This document shows, in pieces, positions 1 through 5,339 of a stretch of DNA of 5,339 nucleotides. Position 1 is the first letter of the stretch. Every line of letters begins with the position of its first letter. A program made the translations under genes and the position numbers. Source of the stretch: Pseudobdellovibrio sp. (GTDB taxonomy: Bacteria; Bdellovibrionota; Bdellovibrionia; Bdellovibrionales; Bdellovibrionaceae); assembly GCA_025449725.1 (NCBI GenBank), contig JANWIU010000033.1, forward strand, positions 1 through 5,339. The letters run 5' to 3'. Under the pieces are notes generated by a model. The model saw nothing but the letters and a program-made list of their open reading frames with translations. It was not told where the DNA came from and did no database searches.

Positions 1-47
1 CAAGCCTCAGGTCGTATGTAACGCTTTTAATGTCAAAATAAACGAAT

Positions 48-51
48 GGAG
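48..51 (+). promoter_or_regulatory. Ribosome binding site of the histone gene
   Basis: GGAG lies 5 bases before the ATG at 57, which is a near-ideal Shine-Dalgarno spacing and supports that start. The rest of 1-56 has no convincing -35/-10 pair on the + strand, so the promoter is either non-canonical or lies left of the window. Short reading through 1-56 meets a stop at 19-21 in frame 1, so the tail of an upstream gene could end there, but nothing in it is recognisable. Confidence 0.7.
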
Positions 52-56
52 ACACC

Positions 57-251
57 ATGGCTGATGTATTAGTTGTTACAAGCAAAGTAAAAAAATTCAT
101 TAAAGAAAAAGGCGAGATGAATACCTCGGCTGAAACGATCGATATGCTTTCTAAAGCAATTGAGCGTCTTTGCGCTAAAGGAATTGAATCTGCAAAAGCT
201 GACGGTCGTAAAACCGTAATGGCTCGCGATATTATCATCGACCACATCTAG
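57..251 (+). CDS. Bacterial histone-fold DNA-binding protein (Bd0055/HBb-like)
   Basis: This 64-residue protein is a single histone fold. Helix 1 spans about residues 5-18 and is lysine-rich (K10, K12, K13, K16, K18). Loop 1 is around M21-N22-T23-S24. The long helix 2 runs about 25-49. Loop 2 carries the hallmark G50-R51-K52-T53-V54, and a short helix 3 covers 56-64. R51 and D58 are seven residues apart, matching the conserved Arg-Asp salt-bridge pair that follows the GRKT loop in archaeal histones. There is no signal peptide, membrane segment or tail. Family knowledge: the B. bacteriovorus homologue is a major, dimeric nucleoid protein that binds DNA without the classical archaeal wrapping. 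Inferred role: chromosome compaction in the cytoplasm as a homodimer. The start is fixed by GGAG 5 bases upstream. The gene stands alone and converges on ligA, with 15 bases between the stop codons. A single half of a doubled histone fold (DUF1931-type) is a less likely alternative, given the complete single fold. Confidence 0.87.
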   Translation: MADVLVVTSKVKKFIKEKGEMNTSAETIDMLSKAIERLCAKGIESAKADGRKTVMARDIIIDHI

Positions 252-266
252 TATTGCGTACGCGCT

Positions 267-2282
267 TTACAACATTTTTAAAAGCTCATCCCAAGATATG
301 ATCTTCACATCAAGGGATTGAGCTTTTTCTACTTTAGACCCCGGATCATCACCGACAATTAAGAAATTTAATTTTGAGGAAACGCCGGATAAAAGCTTAC
401 CACCGTTTTTTTCAATCACATCATGAGCTTCATCGCGTTTCACAGGTAGAGTTCCAGTAACCAAAAAGCTTTGTCCTGAAAGCGGCCCTTCTGTAGAGCG
501 AGAGGATTTTTCAAATTCCAGCATTTCTGAAAGTTTGGCGACTTCTTTTTGAAAAGTTTTGCTTTTCAACGATTCTAAAATTGAAGCAGAAACTTTCGGT
601 CCGATTTCAGGAATCGTTTCTAAATCTTCCTGAGATGTTTTCATAAAGTTTTCAATGGTTACATAATGATCTGCCAAAAGCTTCGCCGTCTGTTCTCCTA
701 CAAAGCGGATTCCAAGTGCGTAAATAAATCGGGCTAAAGTTGTTTTTCTGCTGGTCTCGATACTTTTTAGAATATTGTCGACCGACTTTTCACCTTGGCG
801 CTCCAGATTCAATAGTTGTTCTTTCTTTAATTTGTACAGCCCCGAAAAACCTTCAATAAGATGTTCATCAATAAATATTTCAATTAATCGGTCTCCGACC
901 TTTTCTATATTCATTGCTCGGCGGGAAACGAAGTGCTTGATGGACTCTTTTATTTTGGACTTACAAAGAGAATTTTCACAGCGAAGAACTGCATCTTCTT
1001 CACCTCGACGAGCTTTTTCGCCACAGCTCGGGCATTCAAGCGGAATTTTAAAAGGCTTTGCACTTTTCGGGCGCTTATCGTGATTAACAGCGACAACTTC
1101 GGGTATCACGTCCCCTGCACGCTGAATAAAAACGGTGTCACCGATTCGGACATCTTTACGATCGATCTCATCCTGGTTATGTAGAGTCGCATGGGTGATA
1201 GTGACGCCGCCGACTTTAACCGGGGCCATAATTGCGACAGGAGTCAGTGCGCCTGTGCGGCCAACTTGAACAACAATGTTTTCAATAACCGTTTGCGCTT
1301 GCTCAGGTTTAAATTTAGCAGCTGTAGCCCAGCGCGGGCTTCGCGCGACCAAACCTAAATCATCCTGCTGAATTAAAGAATTAACTTTGATTACGATGCC
1401 GTCGATATCAAACTCAAGTTTAGGACGTATCTTTTCAATTTTTTTGTAATAGTTTACGAGCTCAGTTGGATCATTTGTCTTTACGGTTAAATCATCTTCC
1501 AGTGTTGGCAAACCGAACTGACTGAAAACTTCAGTAATATCTTTTTGAGTATCAAAAGAAATTCCTTGATAGTCCCCAACGGCATACGCGAAAAATTTCA
1601 ATGGGCGTGAAGCGGCGATCTTCGGGTCTAACTGGCGGACTGTCCCTGCGGCGGCATTACGGGGGTTAGCAAAAGTATCTTCACCCTGCTCTTCGTAGGC
1701 TTCGTTCATTTTCAGAAAATCTTTTTTGAAGATTAAAACTTCTCCGCGCACTTCAAGAAGCTCAGGCGGGTTTTTGGTTTTAAGTTTCAACGGAATAGTT
1801 TTAATTGTTTTAATATTGTGAGTGACGTCTTCGCCCACCGTGCCGTCCCCTCTGGTGAGAGCGCGGATCAACTTACCGTTTTCGTAAATAAGTTCCATAG
1901 AAAGGCCATCGAGCTTCAGTTCAGCAAAGTATTCGACCGGCGCATCTTTTCTTAAGAATTTTTTTACCCTTTGATCAAAATCTAAAATATCTTCTGCCGA
2001 ATAACTATTGGCCAACGACAGCATAGGCCTACGGTGAGCTACCTTTTGAAAAGCGGAAATAGCGTCGCCCCCGACGCGTTTTGAGGGAGAGTCGGTCAGG
2101 TCCAGGTGATCGTATTTGGCTTCGAGATCTAACAGCTCTTGAAAAAGCCGGTCGTATTCATAGTCGCTGATTTCGGGCTTATCATGTGTATGATACAGCT
2201 CGTTGTGGTGATGAATAAGGCGTTTTAGCTCTGTATGACGTTTCTTTTGCGAGGATTCTGCCATAGCTCTTTTTACCCGCAT
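267..2282 (-). CDS. ligA: NAD+-dependent DNA ligase LigA
   Basis: LigA seals 3'-OH/5'-phosphate nicks in duplex DNA using NAD+, joining Okazaki fragments and repair patches. All family domains are present in 671 residues, the same length as E. coli LigA. The Ia NAD+-binding region (about 23-50, with HHHNELYH and YEYDRL) comes first. The adenylation domain has KLDG (K123 is the AMP-accepting lysine), TRGDG (143-147), EVRGE (177-181), NPRNAAAGT (206-214), DGIVIKVN (294-301) and RWATAAKF (317-324). An OB fold follows (about 330-400), then a four-cysteine zinc finger (C417, C420, C435, C440), helix-hairpin-helix repeats (about 460-590) and a C-terminal BRCT domain (about 598-671). A TAA stop lies immediately upstream in frame, so 2282 is the first possible start. 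An internal ATG at 2264 (665 residues) aligns better with the family N-terminus. The gene is divergent from gatC and convergent with the histone gene. It is intact and presumably essential. Confidence 0.97.
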   Translation of the reverse strand: MRVKRAMAESSQKKRHTELKRLIHHHNELYHTHDKPEISDYEYDRLFQELLDLEAKYDHLDLTDSPSKRVGGDAISAFQKVAHRRPMLSLANSYSAEDILDFDQRVKKFLRKDAPVEYFAELKLDGLSMELIYENGKLIRALTRGDGTVGEDVTHNIKTIKTIPLKLKTKNPPELLEVRGEVLIFKKDFLKMNEAYEEQGEDTFANPRNAAAGTVRQLDPKIAASRPLKFFAYAVGDYQGISFDTQKDITEVFSQFGLPTLEDDLTVKTNDPTELVNYYKKIEKIRPKLEFDIDGIVIKVNSLIQQDDLGLVARSPRWATAAKFKPEQAQTVIENIVVQVGRTGALTPVAIMAPVKVGGVTITHATLHNQDEIDRKDVRIGDTVFIQRAGDVIPEVVAVNHDKRPKSAKPFKIPLECPSCGEKARRGEEDAVLRCENSLCKSKIKESIKHFVSRRAMNIEKVGDRLIEIFIDEHLIEGFSGLYKLKKEQLLNLERQGEKSVDNILKSIETSRKTTLARFIYALGIRFVGEQTAKLLADHYVTIENFMKTSQEDLETIPEIGPKVSASILESLKSKTFQKEVAKLSEMLEFEKSSRSTEGPLSGQSFLVTGTLPVKRDEAHDVIEKNGGKLLSGVSSKLNFLIVGDDPGSKVEKAQSLDVKIISWDELLKML
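280..328 (+). terminator. Possible terminator hairpin for the histone gene, inside the ligA 3' end
   Basis: A 9-base inverted repeat, AAAAGCTCA at 280-288 and TGAGCTTTT at 319-327, is followed by one more T and encloses a 30-base loop. The loop contains a second small hairpin, AAGAT (293-297) against ATCTT (301-305) around a 3-base loop. On the + strand the outer stem ends in a run of five T, which fits a weak intrinsic terminator about 30-75 bases past the histone stop. The stem is A/T-rich at its base and the loop is long. The whole element also encodes the last residues of LigA on the other strand, so it could be coincidental. Confidence 0.28.
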
Positions 2283-2285
2283 TTA

Positions 2286-2290
2286 TCCTT
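2286..2290 (-). promoter_or_regulatory. ligA ribosome binding site, with unusually short spacing
   Basis: Reading the minus strand, AAGGA ends only 3 bases before the ATG at 2282-2280, which is shorter than usual. The alternative ATG at 2264-2262 would be about 21 bases from it, which is too far. That second start has only a GAG-like stretch 2 bases before it. The site therefore favours the 671-residue start, while family alignment slightly favours the 665-residue one. The true start is unresolved. Confidence 0.45.
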
Positions 2291-2329
2291 GAAGTCAGGG
2301 CTAAATTTGATAAGGTGCTTAGCTGATTT

Positions 2330-2333
2330 GGAG
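2330..2333 (+). promoter_or_regulatory. gatC ribosome binding site
   Basis: GGAG stands 6 bases before the ATG at 2340. It fixes the gatC start there rather than at an in-frame ATG at 2235, which would add 35 residues unlike any GatC and would run antisense through the start of ligA. Confidence 0.75.
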
Positions 2334-2339
2334 CCTGCA

Positions 2340-2621
2340 ATGATTGACCAGAAAACGATTGAACACATTGCCAAACTTGCCCGTTTAAAAGTCACTGCCG
2401 ACGAGGCGGTTGAATACGGCGAACAACTGACAAAAGTTTTAGCCCACTTTCAGCAAATTTCGAAAATTAATACGGAAAATATCGAGCCACTGGTAACACC
2501 TGCTGAAATTGAATTTTATTTGCGCGACGATGTGGCCGCTCCGGAACTGAAAACCGAAGCTATGTTGAAAAATGCTCCTGACAAGGCGGGAAATTTATTT
2601 AAAGTTCCGCCGGTTGTGTAG
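2340..2621 (+). CDS. gatC: Asp/Glu-tRNA amidotransferase subunit C (GatC)
   Basis: GatC is the small, non-catalytic subunit of the GatCAB tRNA-dependent amidotransferase. It wraps around the GatA-GatB interface and stabilises the complex. The 93-residue product has the usual size of about 95 residues. It has the family's opening pattern (I-D-x-x-x-I-x-H-I-A-K-L-A-R-L at residues 2-16), the central helix with L29-T30-K31-V32-L33 and F37, the I44-x-P48-L49-V50 turn, and the R60-D61-D62 segment before the tail. The tail ends in A78-P79 followed by F85-K86-V87-P88-P89, the typical GatC ending. The start is set by GGAG at 2330. The gene is first in gatC-gatA-gatB, with 8 bases to gatA, which implies co-transcription. 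Confidence 0.95.
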   Translation: MIDQKTIEHIAKLARLKVTADEAVEYGEQLTKVLAHFQQISKINTENIEPLVTPAEIEFYLRDDVAAPELKTEAMLKNAPDKAGNLFKVPPVV

Positions 2622-2625
2622 GTGA
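2620..2625 (+). promoter_or_regulatory. gatA ribosome binding site, overlapping the gatC stop
   Basis: AGGTGA overlaps the gatC TAG stop (2619-2621) and sits 4 bases before the ATG at 2630. A TTG at 2627 is also in frame but would be only 1 base from this site, so the ATG is the better start. The overlap with the gatC stop suggests that ribosomes finishing gatC help start gatA. Confidence 0.65.
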
Positions 2626-2629
2626 TTTG

Positions 2630-4102
2630 ATGGAATTAATTCAAGCCAGCTTTAAACAAGTCAGTGATGCAGTTAAGTCAAAAAAAATCTCCGCAGTAGA
2701 GGTCACAAAATTTTTTTTAGCGCGCGCTGAAAAATTGAATCCTCAGCTAAACGCCTATATTGCTTTTAATACAGAGGCAATGGCAGAAGCCGAAGTGATT
2801 GATAGCAAAATTCAAAAAGGCGAAGCTGTCGGGCCACTAGCCGGCGTTTCTTTCGGCATTAAAGATTTGCTATGTACCCGTGACCTGCGCACAACAGCCG
2901 GTTCAAAGATTCTCAGCAATTTTATTCCGCCTTATGATGCAACAGTTGTTACTCGTCTTAAAAATGCAGGCGCTGTCGTACTTGGAAAATTAAATTTAGA
3001 CGAATTTGCAATGGGCTCCAGTAATGAAACTTCTTTTTACGGCCCTTGCCGTAATCCCTGGAATCCGGAGTACGTTCCAGGGGGATCAAGCGGCGGCTCT
3101 GCGGCGGCTCAATCAGCCCGAATCGCTATGGGAACTATTGGAACTGACACCGGTGGATCTATTCGCCAGCCTTCTAACTTTTGTGGGATCGTTGGAATAA
3201 AACCGACTTATGGGCGCGTAAGCCGTTATGGGATTGTGGCCTACGCCTCTTCTCTTGATCAAGCTGGCCCAATGGTTTCCACAGTCGAAGACGCGGCACT
3301 AGCATTAGAAGTGATTTGTGGTCATGACCCAAAGGACTCCACAACTTCTCAGCAAAAGGTTCCGGAATTTTCAAAAAATATTTCGAATAACGTTAAAGGA
3401 ATGAAAATTGGTCTTCTTAAAGAATACCAAAGCGGTGGAATTCACGAAGATACGACTGAAACTTATCAGCGTGCCGTGAATGAACTTAAAAAAGCCGGCG
3501 CTGAAATCATTGAAGTGTCAGTGCCGTTAACTGAATTCGCGGTTCCGATGTATTATCTGATCGCGGCCAGTGAAGCGTCTTCTAACCTGGCTCGTTATGA
3601 CGGCGTAAAGTACGGCTACCGTTCAGACTTTAAAGATTTAGCCTCATTGTCTCTCGAGGATTTTTATTCTCAAACACGCGGTGAAGGTTTCGGAAAAGAA
3701 GTAAAACGGCGAATTATGCTGGGCACTTACTGTTTGTCTTCAGGTTACTACGACGCTTATTACAATAAAGCCTGCCAAGTACGAAGACTTTTACGTGAGC
3801 AATATTTAGATGTGTTCAAAAGATGCGATGTTTTGCTTAGCCCCGTAACGACAACTCCTGCATTTAAAATTGGCGAGAAGTCATCTGACCCGTTGAAGAT
3901 GTACCTTAACGACATTTTTACAACTTCTACAAACCTTGCCGGCTTGCCGGGAATGAGTGTTCCATTTGGCTTTTCAAAGCAGGGGTTGCCGATTGGTGTT
4001 CAGTTAACGGCGACGCATTTTAACGAACAGTCCGCATTAAATGTAGCATCGGTATTAGAAGCTGTTTCAGGAGTGCAGGAAAGAAGGCCGAATGTCTTCT
4101 AA
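2630..4102 (+). CDS. gatA: Asp/Glu-tRNA amidotransferase subunit A (GatA)
   Basis: GatA is the glutaminase subunit. It releases ammonia from glutamine, and the ammonia is channelled to GatB to amidate Glu-tRNA(Gln) or Asp-tRNA(Asn). Counted from the ATG at 2630, the 490-residue protein has the normal GatA length and a full amidase-signature domain (about 60-470). The Ser-cisSer-Lys triad is visible. K78 is in G-I-K-D-L, the cis-serine S153 is in G-G-S-S-G-G-S (151-157), and the nucleophile S177 is in G-T-D-T-G-G-S-I-R (171-179). The 24-residue spacing of the two serines matches the amidase signature. The segment T366-Y367 to Y377-Y378 and the N427-D428-I429 to N435-L436-A437-G438-L439-P440 stretch match the GatA substrate-side regions. 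This gene follows gatC by 8 bases, and its last 11 bases overlap gatB. No frame damage is seen. Confidence 0.97.
   Translation: MELIQASFKQVSDAVKSKKISAVEVTKFFLARAEKLNPQLNAYIAFNTEAMAEAEVIDSKIQKGEAVGPLAGVSFGIKDLLCTRDLRTTAGSKILSNFIPPYDATVVTRLKNAGAVVLGKLNLDEFAMGSSNETSFYGPCRNPWNPEYVPGGSSGGSAAAQSARIAMGTIGTDTGGSIRQPSNFCGIVGIKPTYGRVSRYGIVAYASSLDQAGPMVSTVEDAALALEVICGHDPKDSTTSQQKVPEFSKNISNNVKGMKIGLLKEYQSGGIHEDTTETYQRAVNELKKAGAEIIEVSVPLTEFAVPMYYLIAASEASSNLARYDGVKYGYRSDFKDLASLSLEDFYSQTRGEGFGKEVKRRIMLGTYCLSSGYYDAYYNKACQVRRLLREQYLDVFKRCDVLLSPVTTTPAFKIGEKSSDPLKMYLNDIFTTSTNLAGLPGMSVPFGFSKQGLPIGVQLTATHFNEQSALNVASVLEAVSGVQERRPNVF
4083..4087 (+). promoter_or_regulatory. gatB ribosome binding site, inside gatA
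   Basis: GAAGG lies within the gatA coding sequence, 4 bases before the gatB ATG at 4092. A second AGGA at 4077-4080 is 11 bases away. Together with the overlap of gatA and gatB, this supports translational coupling of the two subunits. Confidence 0.6.
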
Positions 4103-5339
4103 TATAACTTACCGTGGTTACGAAGCCGTTATCGGTATTGAAGTTCACGTACAATTAAAAACAAAATCTAAAATCTTTTGTGCCGACAGCACAAACTTCG
4201 ATGCTGCTGATAACGAAAATACTTCTCCTGTCAGCGTTGGTATGCCGGGTACTCTCCCCGTTCTGAATAAGACGGCGGTTGAATATTCTATTAAAACCGG
4301 ATTGGCACTTGGTTGTCAGATCCGCAATAAATCTATCTTTGCCCGTAAAAATTATTTCTATCCGGATCTTCCTAAGGGTTACCAGATTTCTCAGTACGAT
4401 AAGCCGATTTGCGAAAACGGTTCTGTGGTTATAGTTGTGGATAAAGAGCCAAAAAAAATCAGCATCACAAGAGCTCACATGGAAGAAGATGCCGGTAAGT
4501 CGACCCATTTTGGTGACTATACTTTATTGAATTACAACCGCGCGGGGATTCCGTTACTTGAAATCGTGTCAGGACCGGATCTTAGCACCCCGAAAGAAGC
4601 GGCAGAATATGCCCGCACCATTCGACAGATTGTTTTGTATCTTGGCGTTTGCGACGGAAACCTGGAAGAGGGGTCATTACGCTGTGACTGCAACGTTTCA
4701 GTTAAACCGATCGGCAGAAAAGAACTGGGAACTAAAGTTGAACTGAAAAATTTAAATTCTTTCCGCTTTGTTGAAAAAGCTGTGGAATATGAAATTGACC
4801 GCCAGATAGATGAAATCGAAGGTGGTAAAAAAATTATTCAGGAAACACGTCTTTACGATCCGGATAAAAACCGCACTTTCCCGATGAGAACCAAAGAAGA
4901 CGCCCAGGATTACCGGTATTTCCCTGATCCTGATTTGTTGCCGATTATGGTTACAGACTCCGACATTGAACGTATCAAAAAAACGTTACCGGAATTACCT
5001 TTTGATAAGCAGAAGAGATTCAAAGAAAACCTAAGTCTTTCAGAATACGACGCCGAGCTTTTAACATCTGAAAAAGAACTGGCAGACTATTTCGAAGAAC
5101 TGAGTCAGATCAGCGGATCACCTAAACTTGCTGCGAATTGGGTAACATCCGAAGTTTTGCGCGAAGTGAACGCCCACAAAATTAATATTAAGCAAGCCCC
5201 TGTCTCCCCTGCTGCGCTGGGTACTTTGTTAAAGCAAATTGAATCCGGTGCCATTTCAGGAAAAATTGCAAAAACCGTATTTTCTGAAATGTGGACAACA
5301 GGAAAATCAGCTGAAGAGATCATTAAAGAGAAATCACTC
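4092..5339 (+). CDS. gatB: Asp/Glu-tRNA amidotransferase subunit B (GatB), 3' end beyond window
   Basis: GatB binds the mischarged tRNA, activates its Asp/Glu side chain by ATP-dependent phosphorylation and transfers ammonia from GatA. I translated 416 codons with no stop. Family members are about 475-480 residues, so about 60 residues of the tail are cut off by the window edge. Visible motifs, in order, are I-G-I-E-V-H-V-Q-L (14-22, with H19 expected at the Mg2+/ATP site), K-N-Y-F-Y-P-D-L-P-K-G-Y-Q-I-S-Q (86-101), H-M-E-E-D-A-G-K (129-136), G-I-P-L-L-E-I-V (151-159), E-E-G-S-L-R-C-D (192-199), E-L-K-N-L-N-S-F (217-224) and D-Y-R-Y-F-P-D-P-D-L-L-P (273-284). The helical tRNA-binding tail of GatB/YqeY type starts at about 300. 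The ATG at 4092 lies inside the end of gatA, with GAAGG 4 bases upstream. The frame is intact throughout. Confidence 0.97.
   Translation, partial: MSSNITYRGYEAVIGIEVHVQLKTKSKIFCADSTNFDAADNENTSPVSVGMPGTLPVLNKTAVEYSIKTGLALGCQIRNKSIFARKNYFYPDLPKGYQISQYDKPICENGSVVIVVDKEPKKISITRAHMEEDAGKSTHFGDYTLLNYNRAGIPLLEIVSGPDLSTPKEAAEYARTIRQIVLYLGVCDGNLEEGSLRCDCNVSVKPIGRKELGTKVELKNLNSFRFVEKAVEYEIDRQIDEIEGGKKIIQETRLYDPDKNRTFPMRTKEDAQDYRYFPDPDLLPIMVTDSDIERIKKTLPELPFDKQKRFKENLSLSEYDAELLTSEKELADYFEELSQISGSPKLAANWVTSEVLREVNAHKINIKQAPVSPAALGTLLKQIESGAISGKIAKTVFSEMWTTGKSAEEIIKEKSL

Larger units (their letters stand above)
2283..2339. promoter_or_regulatory. Divergent ligA/gatC intergenic region
   Basis: These 57 bases must hold the 5' leaders of both ligA (leftward) and gatCAB (rightward). 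Both ribosome binding sites are visible, AAGGA for ligA and GGAG for gatC. For gatC, TTGAAG at 2289-2294 resembles a -35 box. The best -10-like words downstream, GATAAG at 2309 and TAAGGT at 2311, are poor or badly spaced. No good sigma-70 pair is visible leftward either. The promoters may overlap, lie inside the 5' ends of the genes, or follow a different consensus. Confidence 0.35.

Noticed and set aside
31..36. Perfect TTGACA -35 box on the minus strand
   Set aside because: No acceptable -10 box follows at 15-19 bases (the nearest words are spaced 10 or 14), and the gene it would drive lies outside the window.
256..263. Perfect palindrome GCGTACGC between the histone and ligA stops
   Set aside because: It has no room for a loop. 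Refolded versions have only a 3-base stem, so it is not a terminator, and a protein site cannot be argued from one copy.
775..1184. Two overlapping + strand open frames inside ligA
   Set aside because: They are antisense to the zinc-finger and helix-hairpin-helix part of LigA, have no ribosome binding site or family features, and are shadows.
2235..2339. N-terminal extension of GatC
   Set aside because: It overlaps ligA in antisense, adds residues not found in GatC, and the good ribosome site points to 2340.
2711..2718. Run of eight T in gatA, preceded by AAAA, as a slippage or frameshift site
   Set aside because: The zero frame encodes a normal GatA sequence on both sides. Nothing in the alternative frames suggests a programmed shift.
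3006..3374. Open frames on both strands inside gatA
   Set aside because: They lie across the amidase signature of GatA, whose frame is fully supported. They have no domain features of their own.
4451..4458. Run of eight A in gatB as a possible slippage site
   Set aside because: It encodes Pro-Lys-Lys-Ile in an uninterrupted GatB frame. No downstream structure or alternative product is evident.
4683..4692. C-D-C (residues 198-200) in GatB as a metal site
   Set aside because: Only two close cysteines sit within the conserved E-E-G-S-L-R-C-D block. There is no second pair, so a metal site cannot be supported.
4155..5323. Open frames at 4155-4508 (-), 4558-4746 (+) and 5105-5323 (-)
   Set aside because: All fall within the gatB frame, which translates without interruption and carries every GatB motif.

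Overview
The window reads as chromosomal DNA from a Bdellovibrio-like predatory bacterium (phylum Bdellovibrionota). The main clue is a 64-residue single-domain histone-fold protein at 57-251. It resembles the small bacterial histone described in Bdellovibrio bacteriovorus (Bd0055/HBb). The remaining genes are bacterial housekeeping genes: NAD+-dependent DNA ligase and the bacterial GatCAB amidotransferase. That rules out an archaeal contig. A hand count of a few lines gives roughly 30-47% G+C, so the window looks moderately AT-leaning. This would fit a lower-GC relative better than B. bacteriovorus itself, but the assignment is an inference.

Layout: 1-56 is leader sequence with a good ribosome binding site. 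The histone gene (57-251, +) is followed after only 15 bases by the convergent ligA (267-2282, -). A 57-base divergent gap (2283-2339) separates ligA from gatC (2340-2621, +). gatA (2630-4102, +) and gatB (4092 to the window end, +, incomplete at its 3' end) follow gatC. gatC and gatA are 8 bases apart, and gatA and gatB overlap by 11 bases, so gatCAB is a tightly packed, probably translationally coupled operon. All reading frames are intact and there is almost no non-coding DNA. I see no tRNA, rRNA, CRISPR array, insertion sequence or attachment site.

Functionally there are three independent units. The histone probably coats or bends the nucleoid DNA. LigA seals nicks during replication and repair. 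GatCAB converts mischarged Glu-tRNA(Gln) and/or Asp-tRNA(Asn) to the correct aminoacyl-tRNA. The unit of real interest is the bacterial histone. Its family is already known, so I do not claim a new system. The sequence variant, its short third helix and its convergent arrangement with ligA merit a second look.
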